Source: Mesorhizobium sp. LSJC280B00 | Lineage (GTDB): Bacteria > Pseudomonadota > Alphaproteobacteria > Rhizobiales > Rhizobiaceae | Length of the DNA: 64,000 nucleotides | NCBI RefSeq assembly: GCF_000502835.1 | Contig: NZ_AYVL01000014.1 | Span: 48,671-112,670 of the forward strand | Direction of reading: 5' to 3' | Shown here: in pieces, positions 33,078 to 42,925 of the stretch | How the letters are laid out: every line of letters begins with the position of its first letter | Position numbering within the stretch: the stretch's first letter is position 1 | Translations under genes and position numbers: made by a program | The notes under the pieces: generated by a model | Database searches by the model: none | Told to the model about the DNA's origin: nothing | The model's input: only the letters and a program-made list of their open reading frames with translations

Positions 33078-34004
33078 TCAGACTGAATTAGCCTTCCCGC
33101 TCCGACTGTTTGTGTGATCCGCCAGCACCTCATTGATGACCCGCCACGATTTTTCCGCCTCGCGCTGGTTGCCGTCATGTCCCGAAGCGACGATCAGCGC
33201 CTTCCACAACGCCCAGCCCCGTGCGCGCGCCCAGCTGTGCTCGTCAAGGGCAATGGCGTCGCGGAACGCCTGACGGCTCTCGCCGTAAAATTCCGTCCAC
33301 GCGATCACCAGATCACAGGCAGGATCGCCGATAGCCGAACTACCGAAATCGACGACCGCGTAGAGCTTGCCATCTTCGACGAGCAGATTGCCCGAGGCGA
33401 CGTCGCCATGGACCCAGACCGGCGGCCCTTGCCATCGCGAGGCAAGGGCCGTCGCCCACACGGCCTCGGCGGCGGCCTTGTCGATGCGGCCGCCGAGCGC
33501 CGAGAGCGCGGCTCGGGTCTCGGCGTCGTAGACCGAAAGCCGGCCACCGCGGTGGAAATTATGCTGCCCTGCCGGTGGCCCATCGGCAGCGTCGATCCGG
33601 TAGAGCGCAACCAGAAAGCCGGCCAGCGAACGGGCGAACTCGGTAAGATCGGCAATCAGTCCACCAGCCGCCGGTCTGCCGCCAAGCCAGCGATAGACGG
33701 ACCAAGGCCATGGATAGCCTTCCCCGGGCGCGCCTTTGGCCAGCGGCACGGGTATCGGCAGAGGCAGGTGAGGCGCCAGGCGGGGCAGCCAGCGATGCTC
33801 CTTCTCGACCTGGGCGACATAGGCGGCAGCGCTCGGCAGCCGCACCGACATGCTGTCGCCCAGCCGGTACGTGCGGTTGTCCCAGCCGCCAGGCTCGACC
33901 GTCTCTACCGGCAGGTCCGCCCATTTGGGGAACTGCGCGGCAATCAGCCGGCGAACAAGTGCGGCATCTATCGGCATGCCTGGCGTTCGTTCATCGGGCG
34001 GCAT
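33078..34004 (-). CDS. Aminoglycoside phosphotransferase family kinase
   Basis: A 308-residue protein of the APH/choline kinase-like fold. The N-lobe has VETVEPGGWDNRTYRLGDSMSVRLP; the catalytic loop is VWVHGDVASGNLLV and the metal loop AVVDFGSSAIGDPACD, both intact. The family includes aminoglycoside kinases, but also homoserine, methylthioribose and fructosamine kinases, so the substrate is not known and resistance should not be assumed. It ends next to the CMD gene in a convergent arrangement. Confidence 0.8.
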   Translation of the reverse strand: MPPDERTPGMPIDAALVRRLIAAQFPKWADLPVETVEPGGWDNRTYRLGDSMSVRLPSAAAYVAQVEKEHRWLPRLAPHLPLPIPVPLAKGAPGEGYPWPWSVYRWLGGRPAAGGLIADLTEFARSLAGFLVALYRIDAADGPPAGQHNFHRGGRLSVYDAETRAALSALGGRIDKAAAEAVWATALASRWQGPPVWVHGDVASGNLLVEDGKLYAVVDFGSSAIGDPACDLVIAWTEFYGESRQAFRDAIALDEHSWARARGWALWKALIVASGHDGNQREAEKSWRVINEVLADHTNSRSGKANSV

Positions 34005-34095
34005 CGAGCTTGCTCCGGTCTTCTGAATAGCCGGCGGTCCATCTTTTTGTCATCGCACTCTTGCGGCGCCAGTGATTCCCTTGCCGGCAAATTCT

Positions 34096-34545
34096 CTAAG
34101 CCTTGCGTTCCCAGCGCCGGTCAGGCGTTTGCTGCCAGTAGGTCACGGTGTGGCCGGCCTCCTTCATTGTCTTCCAATGCGTGCGTGCCGCCTCTAGCTG
34201 GGCTGCATCGTGGCCGTCGAACAGGAACACGGCGCGCTGGTAGCCGCCAAGCTCCGGCGGCACCGCCCCATCGACCAGGAAGCGTATCTGCGCCTGGTTC
34301 GGATTGTCGGGGCCGACGGTCAGAACCACCGGCTGCTCGGCGGGATGGGCTTCGCGATCCGTCGCGTGGGCCAGGAACGAATCGTCCCGGAAAGTCCACA
34401 GATGCTGGTCCAGCGCGTCGCGCCGTTCCTCGGTGCCGGTCTGCACCACGGCGCGCCAACCGCGATCGACACTGCGCTCCAGGAGGCCGGGCAGCGCATC
34501 CTCCAGCGTCGATTCGGTCAGGTGATAAAACAGAATCTCGGCCAT
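34096..34545 (-). CDS. holC: DNA polymerase III subunit chi
   Basis: The chi subunit links the clamp loader to single-strand binding protein. The 149-residue protein has the family pattern EILFYHLTESTLEDALPGLLERSV at the start, VVLTVGPDNPNQAQIRFLVDGAVPPEL in the middle and RAVFLFDGHDAAQLEAARTHWKTMK at the end. It is preceded by pepA on the same strand (38 bases), an arrangement common in Proteobacteria, where pepA-holC precede valS. Confidence 0.93.
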   Translation of the reverse strand: MAEILFYHLTESTLEDALPGLLERSVDRGWRAVVQTGTEERRDALDQHLWTFRDDSFLAHATDREAHPAEQPVVLTVGPDNPNQAQIRFLVDGAVPPELGGYQRAVFLFDGHDAAQLEAARTHWKTMKEAGHTVTYWQQTPDRRWERKA

Positions 34546-34583
34546 GCGTTCAGTCTACATTGTCGGAGTCCCGCCCCAGCCGC

Positions 34584-36083
34584 TCATTGCTCGTAATGAT
34601 CGCGCACCAGCCGGTCGAGCAGCCTGACGCCGAAGCCGGAAGCCCATGACTGGTTGATCTCGTTGGAAGGCGCGCCCATCGCGGTGCCGGCGATGTCGAG
34701 ATGCGCCCAGGGCGTGTCCTTGACGAAGCGCTGCAGGAACTGCGCGGCGATGATGGCGCCGCCATGGCGGCCGCCGATGTTCTTCATGTCAGCATTCTTG
34801 GAATCGATCAGCTTGTCGTATTCGGCGCCGAGCGGCATGCGCCACACCCGCTCCTGCGTCGCCTGTCCGGCCGCCGTCAGCCGGTCCGCCAACTCGTCAT
34901 TGTTGGAGAACAGGCCGGCATAATACTGGCCGAGCGCGACCATGATGGCGCCGGTCAGCGTCGCCAGATTGATCATGAATTTCGGCTGGAAGCGGTCGTT
35001 GCAGTACCAGAGCGCATCGGCCAGCACCAGGCGGCCCTCGGCGTCGGTATTGAGCACTTCGATAGTCTGGCCCGACATCGAGGTGACAATGTCGCCCGGT
35101 CGCTGAGCGTGGCCGTCGACGGCGTTTTCAACCAGCCCGACAATGCCGACGACATTGACCTTCGCCTTGCGCGCGGCCAGCGCGTGCATCAGCCCGGTGA
35201 CGGCAGCAGCGCCGCCCATGTCGCCCTTCATGTCCTCCATGCCCGACGCCGGCTTGATCGAATTGCCGCCGGTGTCGAAGGTGACACCCTTGCCGACGAA
35301 GGCGACCGGGCTTTCCTTGGCCTTGCCGCCGTCCCACCGCATGACCGCGATGCGGGCGCCACGCGGCGAACCCTGCGCTACGCCCAGCAGCGAACCCATG
35401 CCGAGCTTCTTCATCTCCTTCTCGGCCAGGATCTCGACCGTGACGCCGAGCGCCTCCAGTTCGGCGATGCGGGCGGCGAATTCCACCGGTCCCAAAACAT
35501 TGGCCGGTTCATTGACCAAATCGCGCGCCAGCAAGACGCCGTCGATCACCGCCGCTTCATCGGCGAAGGCCTTCTTTGCAGCTGCCGGATCGGCGGTGTG
35601 AATAGTCACCTTGACCGGCTTTTTTGGCTCGCGCTTGTCGTCACCATTGTTCTTTTTGGTCTTGTACTTGTCGAAGGAATAGCTGCGCAGCAGGATGCCC
35701 GCTGCAAGCTGAACGGCTTGCCTGCCGCTGACGGCCGCACCGGGAAGATCGAGCACGACGGCCACTTCGGTTGCCTTGCGAAAGGACGCGGCAATCGTGC
35801 CGCCAAGCTTCAGCCAGGCGTAATCATCGAGATTGGAGCCCTTGCCGGCACCGACCGCCACGAGCCGCTCGAGCGATGTCCCTTCCGGTGCCAGCACTTC
35901 GACCAGGCTGGCGAATTTGCCGGTGAAGTCGGCGACCGGAAAAGCCCGCTCGAGGGTCTTTGCCGGATCGCAAGCCCTGGCGGCATCGCTGAGGCCGCCC
36001 TCGTCGGCCACCAGAACGAAAACGCTTCCTTTTTTGGGCGCGGCGAATTTGGCAAAGGCGATCGAGGGTCTCGAATTCATCAT
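34584..36083 (-). CDS. pepA: Leucyl aminopeptidase (cytosol aminopeptidase, M17)
   Basis: A 499-residue bimetallic aminopeptidase that releases N-terminal residues from peptides; PepA also binds DNA in site-specific recombination in some bacteria. The N-terminal domain is variable, and the catalytic domain has [37 protein letters not shown] residues (partly shown) with the metal ligands and the signature [14 protein letters not shown]. The [12 protein letters not shown] and [17 protein letters not shown] blocks complete the active site. Two adjacent ATG codons at 36083 and 36080 both follow AGGA; the second is slightly better spaced. holC follows. Confidence 0.95.
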   Translation of the reverse strand: MMNSRPSIAFAKFAAPKKGSVFVLVADEGGLSDAARACDPAKTLERAFPVADFTGKFASLVEVLAPEGTSLERLVAVGAGKGSNLDDYAWLKLGGTIAASFRKATEVAVVLDLPGAAVSGRQAVQLAAGILLRSYSFDKYKTKKNNGDDKREPKKPVKVTIHTADPAAAKKAFADEAAVIDGVLLARDLVNEPANVLGPVEFAARIAELEALGVTVEILAEKEMKKLGMGSLLGVAQGSPRGARIAVMRWDGGKAKESPVAFVGKGVTFDTGGNSIKPASGMEDMKGDMGGAAAVTGLMHALAARKAKVNVVGIVGLVENAVDGHAQRPGDIVTSMSGQTIEVLNTDAEGRLVLADALWYCNDRFQPKFMINLATLTGAIMVALGQYYAGLFSNNDELADRLTAAGQATQERVWRMPLGAEYDKLIDSKNADMKNIGGRHGGAIIAAQFLQRFVKDTPWAHLDIAGTAMGAPSNEINQSWASGFGVRLLDRLVRDHYEQ

Positions 36084-36129
36084 GTCCTGCTTTCGGGGAA
36101 GTGAGTTGGATTATTGCGAGAAACGTTCG

Positions 36130-36513
36130 TCAGTGAGCGGCGGGTTGAAACAGCTCGATGACATTGCCCGATGGGTCTTCGAGCAGCGTCTGGGAACCGC
36201 CGACGCCCGTTATGATATCGTTGCGAAAGACAAGTCCAGCACTCTTGAGGCGCGCAACCTCTTCTTTCAGGTCCGGCACCACCAACAGGATGCGATTCCA
36301 ACCTCCCGGCACCGGCTGCCGGCCATCCGGCATCGCCCGTGCACCCGAACTGCCGGGTCCGCTTAGAAGGAGCCGTAAAGCGCCGCGTGTGACGGAAGCA
36401 AAAGCCGGTCGCGCGTCCTGTTCAACAGCGAAGCCCAGATGTCCACAGTAGAAGTCGATCGAGGCGGCGACATCATCGACCATGTAGCGAATGCTGACTG
36501 GCGTCATGATCAT
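36130..36513 (-). CDS. VOC family protein (glyoxalase-like)
   Basis: A 127-residue vicinal-oxygen-chelate protein. The paired beta-alpha-beta-beta-beta modules are visible: SIRYMVDDVAASIDFYCGHLGF and NRILLVVPDLKEEVARLKSAGL, with a putative metal ligand in LLEDPSGNVIELFQPAAH (Glu and His). Members include glyoxalases, dioxygenases and antibiotic-binding proteins, so no specific role follows. The start may be the ATG two codons later. Between pepA and a flavoprotein, same strand. Confidence 0.8.
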   Translation of the reverse strand: MIMTPVSIRYMVDDVAASIDFYCGHLGFAVEQDARPAFASVTRGALRLLLSGPGSSGARAMPDGRQPVPGGWNRILLVVPDLKEEVARLKSAGLVFRNDIITGVGGSQTLLEDPSGNVIELFQPAAH

Positions 36514-36585
36514 TGACCTTTCGGTTCGAGCACGCTCAACAAGGCGTGTCTATTGCGGGCGGAACAATCGGCATAGTCCGGCTCA

Positions 36586-37752
36586 TCATCGCTGCTTGAC
36601 AATCCGCGCCGCTATCGCCCTGGCCTGAATGCGGGCGTTGGCGAAACAACCGCGAATGCTCGGCCGCATGCCGGTAAACCACAGACCGGGCAATTTCGGA
36701 TCGGCATCGCCGCCGTTGAAAAGCGGAACGCCCTTGCCGTCGAGAACGCCGAGCTTGCCGAACATCTGGTCCAGACCGGTGCGATAGCCGGTCGCCGCAA
36801 TGACGATATCGGGCGTGATCAACCTGCCGTCATTCAATACGATGCCGTCTGGGGTAAATTCCCGCAATGGTGGCACCACCACGATCGTGCCTGCCTTTAT
36901 GGCGCGAACCGCGCCGTCATCGGCTGCGATCGCGGTGTAGTCGGCGCTCAGACGGCTCGCACCGCCTATGGGAGCCGGCGGAAGCCCAAATTTCGTCAGG
37001 TCGCCGAAAACCAGGCGCTGGGTTGTCGCCATCACCGCATCGGCCAGCCGCACCGGCAAGCTCGCCATCAACGGTGAAAGCCTGTGGACGGCGACCTTGC
37101 CGATGCGTTTCGGCAGCAGCGACGGGCCGTTGCGGGCCGACAGCCAGATGCTTTGGGCATCTGCATTCGCAAGATGGTTGAGTGCGTCGAACCCCGAATT
37201 GCCGGCTCCGACGACCAGCACCTTTTTGCCGACGTAGTCCTTCGCCTCGCCAAAATCGGCCGAATGGATAATCCGGCCTGCAAAATCCTTCATGCCTTTC
37301 CACGCGGGAATAAACGGCTGCCGGTCGCGCCCGGTGGCGACGACGACATGGCGCGCCAGACGACGTCCGGAGTTCGTCCGCACGGTCCAGTGATCGCCGT
37401 CGAACGTGATCTCTTCAACGGCAACGCCGAATGCGACCGGCAGACCATGCGCCTGGCTGAAATCGTTCAGATGGCGAATGACGGCCGATTTATGCGGAAA
37501 AGCCGGGGTGCCTGCGGGATAGCCGATGCCGGGCAGCGTCGAGAGATCGCGATGCGTATTGAGGTGCAGCCGCTGGTGCCGCCGATGCCAGGGTTCGGCA
37601 AGCCGGCTCTCCTTTTCCAGGACGAGCGTCGGTACGCCGGCCTTCATCAAGGCGTGGGCGGCGGCAAGGCCGGCCGCGCCGGCCCCGACCACGATCGCGC
37701 CGTCAAAGACGGTTTCCCGACCGGTTTGACTGCGCAATTTTTCCGCTTCCAT
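36586..37752 (-). CDS. Flavin-containing monooxygenase-like NAD(P)/FAD oxidoreductase
   Basis: A 388-residue FAD protein. The FAD-binding motif DGAIVVGAGAAGLAAAH lies at residues 16-32, a second Rossmann motif is KKVLVVGAGNSGFDALNHLANA, and the FMO-type linker has PHKSAVIRHLNDF and AATGYRTGLD before the C-terminal strand-linker PGLWFTGMR. The layout matches TrkA/FMO-type enzymes that oxygenate nitrogen, sulfur or Baeyer-Villiger substrates; which one is unknown. The start at 37752 follows GAGC; longer frames are open upstream but add about 73 low-conservation residues. Lies next to the VOC gene. Confidence 0.85.
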   Translation of the reverse strand: MEAEKLRSQTGRETVFDGAIVVGAGAAGLAAAHALMKAGVPTLVLEKESRLAEPWHRRHQRLHLNTHRDLSTLPGIGYPAGTPAFPHKSAVIRHLNDFSQAHGLPVAFGVAVEEITFDGDHWTVRTNSGRRLARHVVVATGRDRQPFIPAWKGMKDFAGRIIHSADFGEAKDYVGKKVLVVGAGNSGFDALNHLANADAQSIWLSARNGPSLLPKRIGKVAVHRLSPLMASLPVRLADAVMATTQRLVFGDLTKFGLPPAPIGGASRLSADYTAIAADDGAVRAIKAGTIVVVPPLREFTPDGIVLNDGRLITPDIVIAATGYRTGLDQMFGKLGVLDGKGVPLFNGGDADPKLPGLWFTGMRPSIRGCFANARIQARAIAARIVKQR

Positions 37753-38106
37753 GCTGGGGCTCAACAGATCCTGACCCGTCTTATCACGCCGCGGCGGTCG
37801 CGACCGGCGCGACATTTGGTCGTTTTGCCGCATTTGACAAGACTTTGGCCGAAATCGCTCCCATATGCGATATCGAACCATCCACGATTCGTCGCGGCAC
37901 GGCCCCGCTTCCCGCCGCAACCTGTTGTTAACCAACAATGTTCGCTCTTTCTTATCCATTGCCGCCGACACTCCGGCCCAGCGGATTTTGCGATCCGGGA
38001 CTGAACCCGGATCGAACCGCCAAACTGAGCCAGTTGTGCAGCCGGCGCCGGACGACTACCTTGTTCCAAGGCATGATGCCGTTCGAAATCGCCGAGAAAA
38101 GCCTTC
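37753..38106. other. Divergent promoter region of the flavoprotein and lptF
   Basis: 354 bases between divergent genes and expected to hold both promoters. A TTGACA hexamer lies at 37834-37839 on the plus strand, without a good -10 partner. TTGTT-AACC-AACAA at 37925-37938 is a short inverted repeat. No gene called; the open frames lack ribosome sites. Confidence 0.45.
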
Positions 38107-39309
38107 ATGAAGGTCGTTGAACGCTACATCATGCGCCGTGCTTTCGCGGTATTCGCGCTGGCGCTCGTCTGGACGCTGGCGATCGTCTGGACGACTCAGG
38201 TGCTCGCCCGCATCGACCTCGTCACCGATAGCGGTCAGTCGGCCCTCACCTTCTTCGAAGTCGCAGCGCTGATCATCCCGACGATCGTTCCGATCGTCGT
38301 GCCGTTCGCCCTGGTGGTCGCGGTCGCCCAGATCCTCAGCGTGATGAATTCGGATTCGGAGCTGGCCGTCATCAATGCCGCCGGCGCTTCACGCTGGACC
38401 ATCGTCAGGCCGATCATGCTTCTGGCACTTGCAGCCAGCGTTTTTTCCTTCGCCGTCGACAATGGCGTCGACCCTTACGCACGCCAGAAGAACCGCGAGT
38501 TGATTGCGTCGTCGCGTGCCGATCTGTTGTCGTTGATCATCCAGGAAGGCACCTTCCGCAAGATCGATGACGGCCTGTTCCTGCAGGTTGGCGAACGGCT
38601 TCCCGACAACCGTCTCGGCGGCATCTTCGTCGCCGATTCGCGCGAAGAAGGCGTCAATCTCATCTACTACGCCAAGACCGGCAGCATCATCGAACGCGGC
38701 GACGAGAAGGTGCTGATGATGAATGACGGCGTCATCCATCGCAAAACCATGACCGGCGACCTCTCGGTGATCCGGTTCACCTCTTACGCCTTCGACTTGT
38801 CCGCTTTCATGTCGGCATCATCTGACATCCTGCTTTTGCCGAAGGACCGGACGACCCAGTATCTGCTCAATCCCAGTCCGAACGACAAGATGTACCAGCA
38901 AAAGCCGAACAGGTACCTGGCCGAGCTCAACCAGCGTTTTTCCGAGTGGTCCTATTCGCTCGTCTTCGCGCTGATCGCGCTCGCCGTCGCCGGAGACGCA
39001 CGCTCGCATCGCGAGGCACGTGTGCACCCGCTGATCACGGCAATCGCGATCGCACTGTTCGTGCGCTGGCTCGGGTTCTTTGCCGCCGGCAAGGCCGACA
39101 AGGTGCCGCAATATGCCTATATGGTCTACGGCGTCCCGATCGTGGCATCGGCGATCGCCATCTGGTTCATCGTGTCCAACCGGACCATGGAACTGCCGGT
39201 TGCCTGGGCCGATTGGATAACCAATCTTGCCGGCCGCTTCAGTGACGGCTGGGGCGCCATCAAGCTCCGTTTTGCCAGGCGTGGCGCATCCGGACAGGGG
39301 GCCGGCTGA
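38107..39309 (+). CDS. lptF: LPS export ABC transporter permease LptF
   Basis: One of the two permeases of LptB2FG, which extracts lipopolysaccharide from the inner membrane. The 400-residue protein has six membrane helices, three at each end (VERYIMRRAFAVFALALVW near the start; IAIALFVRWLGFFAAGKADK near the end), around a periplasmic beta-jellyroll (GLFLQVGERLPDN to FTSYAFDLSAF). SDSELAVINAAGASRWTIVRP in the first cytoplasmic loop is the coupling helix for LptB. Stop overlaps the lptG start by one base. Confidence 0.95.
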   Translation: MKVVERYIMRRAFAVFALALVWTLAIVWTTQVLARIDLVTDSGQSALTFFEVAALIIPTIVPIVVPFALVVAVAQILSVMNSDSELAVINAAGASRWTIVRPIMLLALAASVFSFAVDNGVDPYARQKNRELIASSRADLLSLIIQEGTFRKIDDGLFLQVGERLPDNRLGGIFVADSREEGVNLIYYAKTGSIIERGDEKVLMMNDGVIHRKTMTGDLSVIRFTSYAFDLSAFMSASSDILLLPKDRTTQYLLNPSPNDKMYQQKPNRYLAELNQRFSEWSYSLVFALIALAVAGDARSHREARVHPLITAIAIALFVRWLGFFAAGKADKVPQYAYMVYGVPIVASAIAIWFIVSNRTMELPVAWADWITNLAGRFSDGWGAIKLRFARRGASGQGAG

Positions 39310-40391
39310 TGGGCTGGACTCTGGGTCGGTACTTCTTCTTTCGCTATGTGACGATCACCATCTGGTTCTTCATCGGCCTCTTGGCGCTGGTGTTCCTGAT
39401 CGATTTCACCGAGCTTTCCGGCCGCACGACCGGCGTGCCGGGCTTCACCTACGCAACTGCGTTCGCCATTTCGGGGCTCAGGATGCCGATGATCATGCTG
39501 CAGACGGTGCCGTTCGTCGGCCTGTTCTCGGCGATGGCGACGTTGGTGTCGCTCAACCGCAAATATGAACTGGTCATTGCCCGTTCCGCCGGGGTTTCCG
39601 CATGGCAATTCCTGCTGCCGTGCTGCATCGGGGCGCTGCTGTTTGGAGCCTTGTCGGTCGGCGTCATCAATCCGGTAGCCGCGCACGCCTATTCCTGGTC
39701 CGAGGAGATCGAGACCCAGCTCCGTTCGGGCAAGTCGAACAGCGTCTCGGCCGATGCTGCGCCCTGGATCAGGCAGAAAACCAACGCCGGCGACACCATC
39801 ATCGGCGCGCGCGCCATTCTCAATCAAGGCCTGGAGATGGCCGACGCGGTCTTCTTCAGCTTCAGCCCGCAAGGCGACATCATCGAGCGCAAGGATGCGG
39901 CGCGCGCCTTTTTGCGGGACGGCTACTGGGAACTGCAGGACGTCAAGGTGTTCCGGGACGGTACCATCCAGTCGTTACCCAGCGATCGGCTGCCGACCAA
40001 TCTCAAGCCGGAATTCGTGCAAGAGCGGTTGGCGCGCCCTGAGACCATTCCCTTCTACGATCTGCCCGGCAAGATCGAAGTGGCCCGCTCCTTCGGCCTC
40101 AAGGCAAATGCCTTCGCCATGCAGTTCAATTCCCTGATTGCGCTGCCCTTCCTGCTTGTCGCGATGACGCTGATTGCGGCAACGGTATCAATGCGATTTG
40201 CGAGGATGGGGCAGTCGGCAACGATGATTCTGGGTGGCATCGTGGCCGGGTTTCTGCTTTATGTCGTTTCGGTGCTGGTCAAGGCATTCGGCGTAGCGGG
40301 ATTCGTACCCACGGCCGTAGCGGCTTGGGTCCCGGTTGTCGTGGCTATGTTCTTCGGGGTGACATTCCTGCTATACAAGGAAGACGGCTAG
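39309..40391 (+). CDS. lptG: LPS export ABC transporter permease LptG
   Basis: The second permease of LptB2FG. The 360-residue protein mirrors LptF: helices at the start (GRYFFFRYVTITIWFFIGLLA), coupling segment SLNRKYELVIARSAGVSAWQFL, a periplasmic jellyroll (GNCRTSRCSG region, here VKVFRDGTIQSL) and three C-terminal helices (LLYVVSVLVKAFGVAGF). It overlaps lptF (TGATG) and lptD (one base), so the three genes form one translational unit. Confidence 0.95.
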   Translation: MGWTLGRYFFFRYVTITIWFFIGLLALVFLIDFTELSGRTTGVPGFTYATAFAISGLRMPMIMLQTVPFVGLFSAMATLVSLNRKYELVIARSAGVSAWQFLLPCCIGALLFGALSVGVINPVAAHAYSWSEEIETQLRSGKSNSVSADAAPWIRQKTNAGDTIIGARAILNQGLEMADAVFFSFSPQGDIIERKDAARAFLRDGYWELQDVKVFRDGTIQSLPSDRLPTNLKPEFVQERLARPETIPFYDLPGKIEVARSFGLKANAFAMQFNSLIALPFLLVAMTLIAATVSMRFARMGQSATMILGGIVAGFLLYVVSVLVKAFGVAGFVPTAVAAWVPVVVAMFFGVTFLLYKEDG

Positions 40392-42808
40392 TGAGGGAGG
40401 CGGTTTTGCGCAGCCATAGGCACGCCGGTTTGGCACGCCTCTCTGCGGCGAGCGCCTTGGCATGCCTGCTTGCCAGCGCCGCCCCGGTTGCTCCGGCTTT
40501 TGCCCAGGACGTCAGTGAGCTGGCAACGAAGGTTCCGAGCGGCACGCAGATGCTGCTGGCAGCCGATACGCTGGTCTACGACAACGACAAGCAGACCGTG
40601 ACGGCCGTCGGCGGCGTCCAGATCGACTACGGCGGCAACCGTCTCGTCGCCCAGCGGGTCGAATACAACCGCAACACCAAACGCCTCGTCGCCAGCGGCA
40701 ATGTCGAACTCGTCAATAGCGACGGCACCAAAATCTATTCGCAGCATGCCGACATCACTGACGATTTCGCCGACGGCTTCGTCAACGCGCTGCGGGTCGA
40801 GACCATAGACAAGGCGTATTTCGCCGCCGAAAGCGCGGAGCGCATGGGCGGCGTGCTGACGACGTTCCACAATGGCGTCTACACCGCCTGCGAGCCGTGC
40901 GAGGACAAGCCCGACAAAGCGCCGACCTGGCGTATCAAGGCCAGGAAGATCATCTGGAACGGCGAGAAGAAGACGGTTCGCTTCGAGAACTCGAATTTCG
41001 AGTTCTTCGGCTTTCCGCTGGCCTATCTGCCGGCTTTCGAGATCGCCGACCCAACGGTCAAGCGCAAGAGCGGCTTCCTAATCCCCGGCGTCGCCTACAA
41101 GAGCGATCTCGGCGTCGGTGTCAAAGTCCCTTATTATTTCGCGCTCTCGCCGACCTACGATCTCACTGTCACTGGCAGCGGCTATACCAAGCAAGGTTTC
41201 CTCGGTGAGGCCGAGTGGAGGCAGCGCTTCAACAACGGTCAGTACAGCCTGAAGATTGCGGGCATCCGGCAGGAGAATCCCGACGCCTTCATCGACGACA
41301 ATGGCCACAACGTGAATTCGGGTACCGAAGGCGACCCGAACAGGTTCCGCGGCATGATGGGCACCCAGGGCCAGTTCGCCATCAACCCGCGCTGGGACTT
41401 CGGCTGGGACATCCTGCTGCAGAGCGACAAGAATTTCGCGCGCACCTACGACATCGATGGCTTCAACGATAGCGTGCACCGCTCCGAGGTGTACCTGACG
41501 GGGCTCAACGATCGCAATTACTTCGACGTGCGCGCCATGCACTTCGAGGTTCAGGAAGACACGCTCGCCAGCGATCCGACTGCACGCGCCGCCAAGCAGC
41601 CCTGGGTGCTGCCCTCGCTCGACTACGCCTATATCCCCGACATGCCGGTGGCCGGCGGGCAGCTGTCGTTCGACGTCAACGCGCGGGTCATTGACCGCGA
41701 CAGGCTCGATACGGCTCTTGCAAATTCGGGCATCCCTTCGTCCGTCAACAACGTCCGCGGCATCGACGGTCAATCCGGCCGCCTTACCGCGGAAGCCGAA
41801 TGGAAGCGCACCTTCACCACCGATGGCGGGCTTCTGCTGACACCGCTCCTGGCGCTGCGCGGCGACGCCGGCTACGTCAACGCCTCCTCGGCCTCGCTCG
41901 ACGCCATCAACCAGATGGCGACCAATCTCGGCGTCGAGGACGATATGCGTTCATCGCTTGCCCGCTACATGGCGACCGCCGGCCTTGAGATGCGCTGGCC
42001 GGTGCTGTTTTCGATGACCAGTTCCAGCCATGTCTTCGAACCGATGGCGCAGGTATTCATGCGTCCGAACGAGCAATATGTCGGCGGGCTGGCGGTCCCC
42101 AACGAGGACGCCCAGAGCTTCGTCTTCGACGCCACGACGCTGTTCGAGCGCGACAAATTCTCGGGCTATGACCGCATGGAAGGCGGCACACGCGCCAATG
42201 TCGGGCTGCGCTATTCCGGCGCATATGACAATGGCTGGGGCACCAATGCGGTGTTCGGCCAATCCTACCAGCTCGGCGGCCAGAACTCGTTCGGCACGCC
42301 GGACCTGGTCAATGTCGGCGCCTATTCGGGTCTTGAAACTGCAACCTCCGACTATGTCGGCCTTGTCGGCTTCAACAGCCCCAGCGGGTTTTCCGGCTCG
42401 GTCAGCGGCCGTTTCGACGAGCAAAGCTTCGAGATCCGCCGCGCTGAGGTAAAGGCCGCCTTTTCAGGCCTGCCGGTATCGCTGAGCGCCAAATACGCCT
42501 TCATCCAGGCGCAGCCGCTCTATGGCTTCTCGACCGATCGCCATGAGGTTACGCTCGGCGCCTCGACACATCTTGCCGAGAATTGGCGCGTCTTTGGCAC
42601 CGGCACATATGATCTGGAGCAGAGCGTTCTGGTCAAGGACGGGGTCGGCTTTGCCTATAGTGATTCGTGCTTTACCTATTTGATGACGTTTTCGGAAAGA
42701 CGTGACCTGAACACCAAGGAAGTATCGCAGAACGTCGGCTTCAACCTGTCGTTCCGCACGCTCGGCGATTTCGGCTCGTCGCAACGCTCCATCGACACCA
42801 TTCAATAA
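40391..42808 (+). CDS. lptD: LPS-assembly protein LptD (OstA/Imp)
   Basis: LptD forms the outer-membrane translocon that inserts LPS. The product is about 805 residues. A signal peptide (LARLSAASALACLLASAAP, cleaved near AFA-QDV) is followed by an LptA-like jellyroll (DTLVYDNDKQTVTAVGGVQIDYGG, VASGNVELVNSDGTKIYS), then a large C-terminal barrel. GVYTACEPCEDKPDKAPTWRI holds a cysteine pair typical of the OstA_C border. The start used is GTG at 40391, which has AAGGAAG and overlaps the lptG stop; a TTG five codons later with GGAGG is an alternative. SurA-like chaperone follows. Confidence 0.95.
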   Translation: MREAVLRSHRHAGLARLSAASALACLLASAAPVAPAFAQDVSELATKVPSGTQMLLAADTLVYDNDKQTVTAVGGVQIDYGGNRLVAQRVEYNRNTKRLVASGNVELVNSDGTKIYSQHADITDDFADGFVNALRVETIDKAYFAAESAERMGGVLTTFHNGVYTACEPCEDKPDKAPTWRIKARKIIWNGEKKTVRFENSNFEFFGFPLAYLPAFEIADPTVKRKSGFLIPGVAYKSDLGVGVKVPYYFALSPTYDLTVTGSGYTKQGFLGEAEWRQRFNNGQYSLKIAGIRQENPDAFIDDNGHNVNSGTEGDPNRFRGMMGTQGQFAINPRWDFGWDILLQSDKNFARTYDIDGFNDSVHRSEVYLTGLNDRNYFDVRAMHFEVQEDTLASDPTARAAKQPWVLPSLDYAYIPDMPVAGGQLSFDVNARVIDRDRLDTALANSGIPSSVNNVRGIDGQSGRLTAEAEWKRTFTTDGGLLLTPLLALRGDAGYVNASSASLDAINQMATNLGVEDDMRSSLARYMATAGLEMRWPVLFSMTSSSHVFEPMAQVFMRPNEQYVGGLAVPNEDAQSFVFDATTLFERDKFSGYDRMEGGTRANVGLRYSGAYDNGWGTNAVFGQSYQLGGQNSFGTPDLVNVGAYSGLETATSDYVGLVGFNSPSGFSGSVSGRFDEQSFEIRRAEVKAAFSGLPVSLSAKYAFIQAQPLYGFSTDRHEVTLGASTHLAENWRVFGTGTYDLEQSVLVKDGVGFAYSDSCFTYLMTFSERRDLNTKEVSQNVGFNLSFRTLGDFGSSQRSIDTIQ

Positions 42809-42925
42809 CGGGCAGCGGTCGGCAACGGGGCGGCTGGCGGACGACATTGTTTCGCCGCATAGAGCAGGCACGAATTTTGACGGCCTGAACTGGGATAGGT
42901 TCGGCTGAATCGGGATGGAATTGGG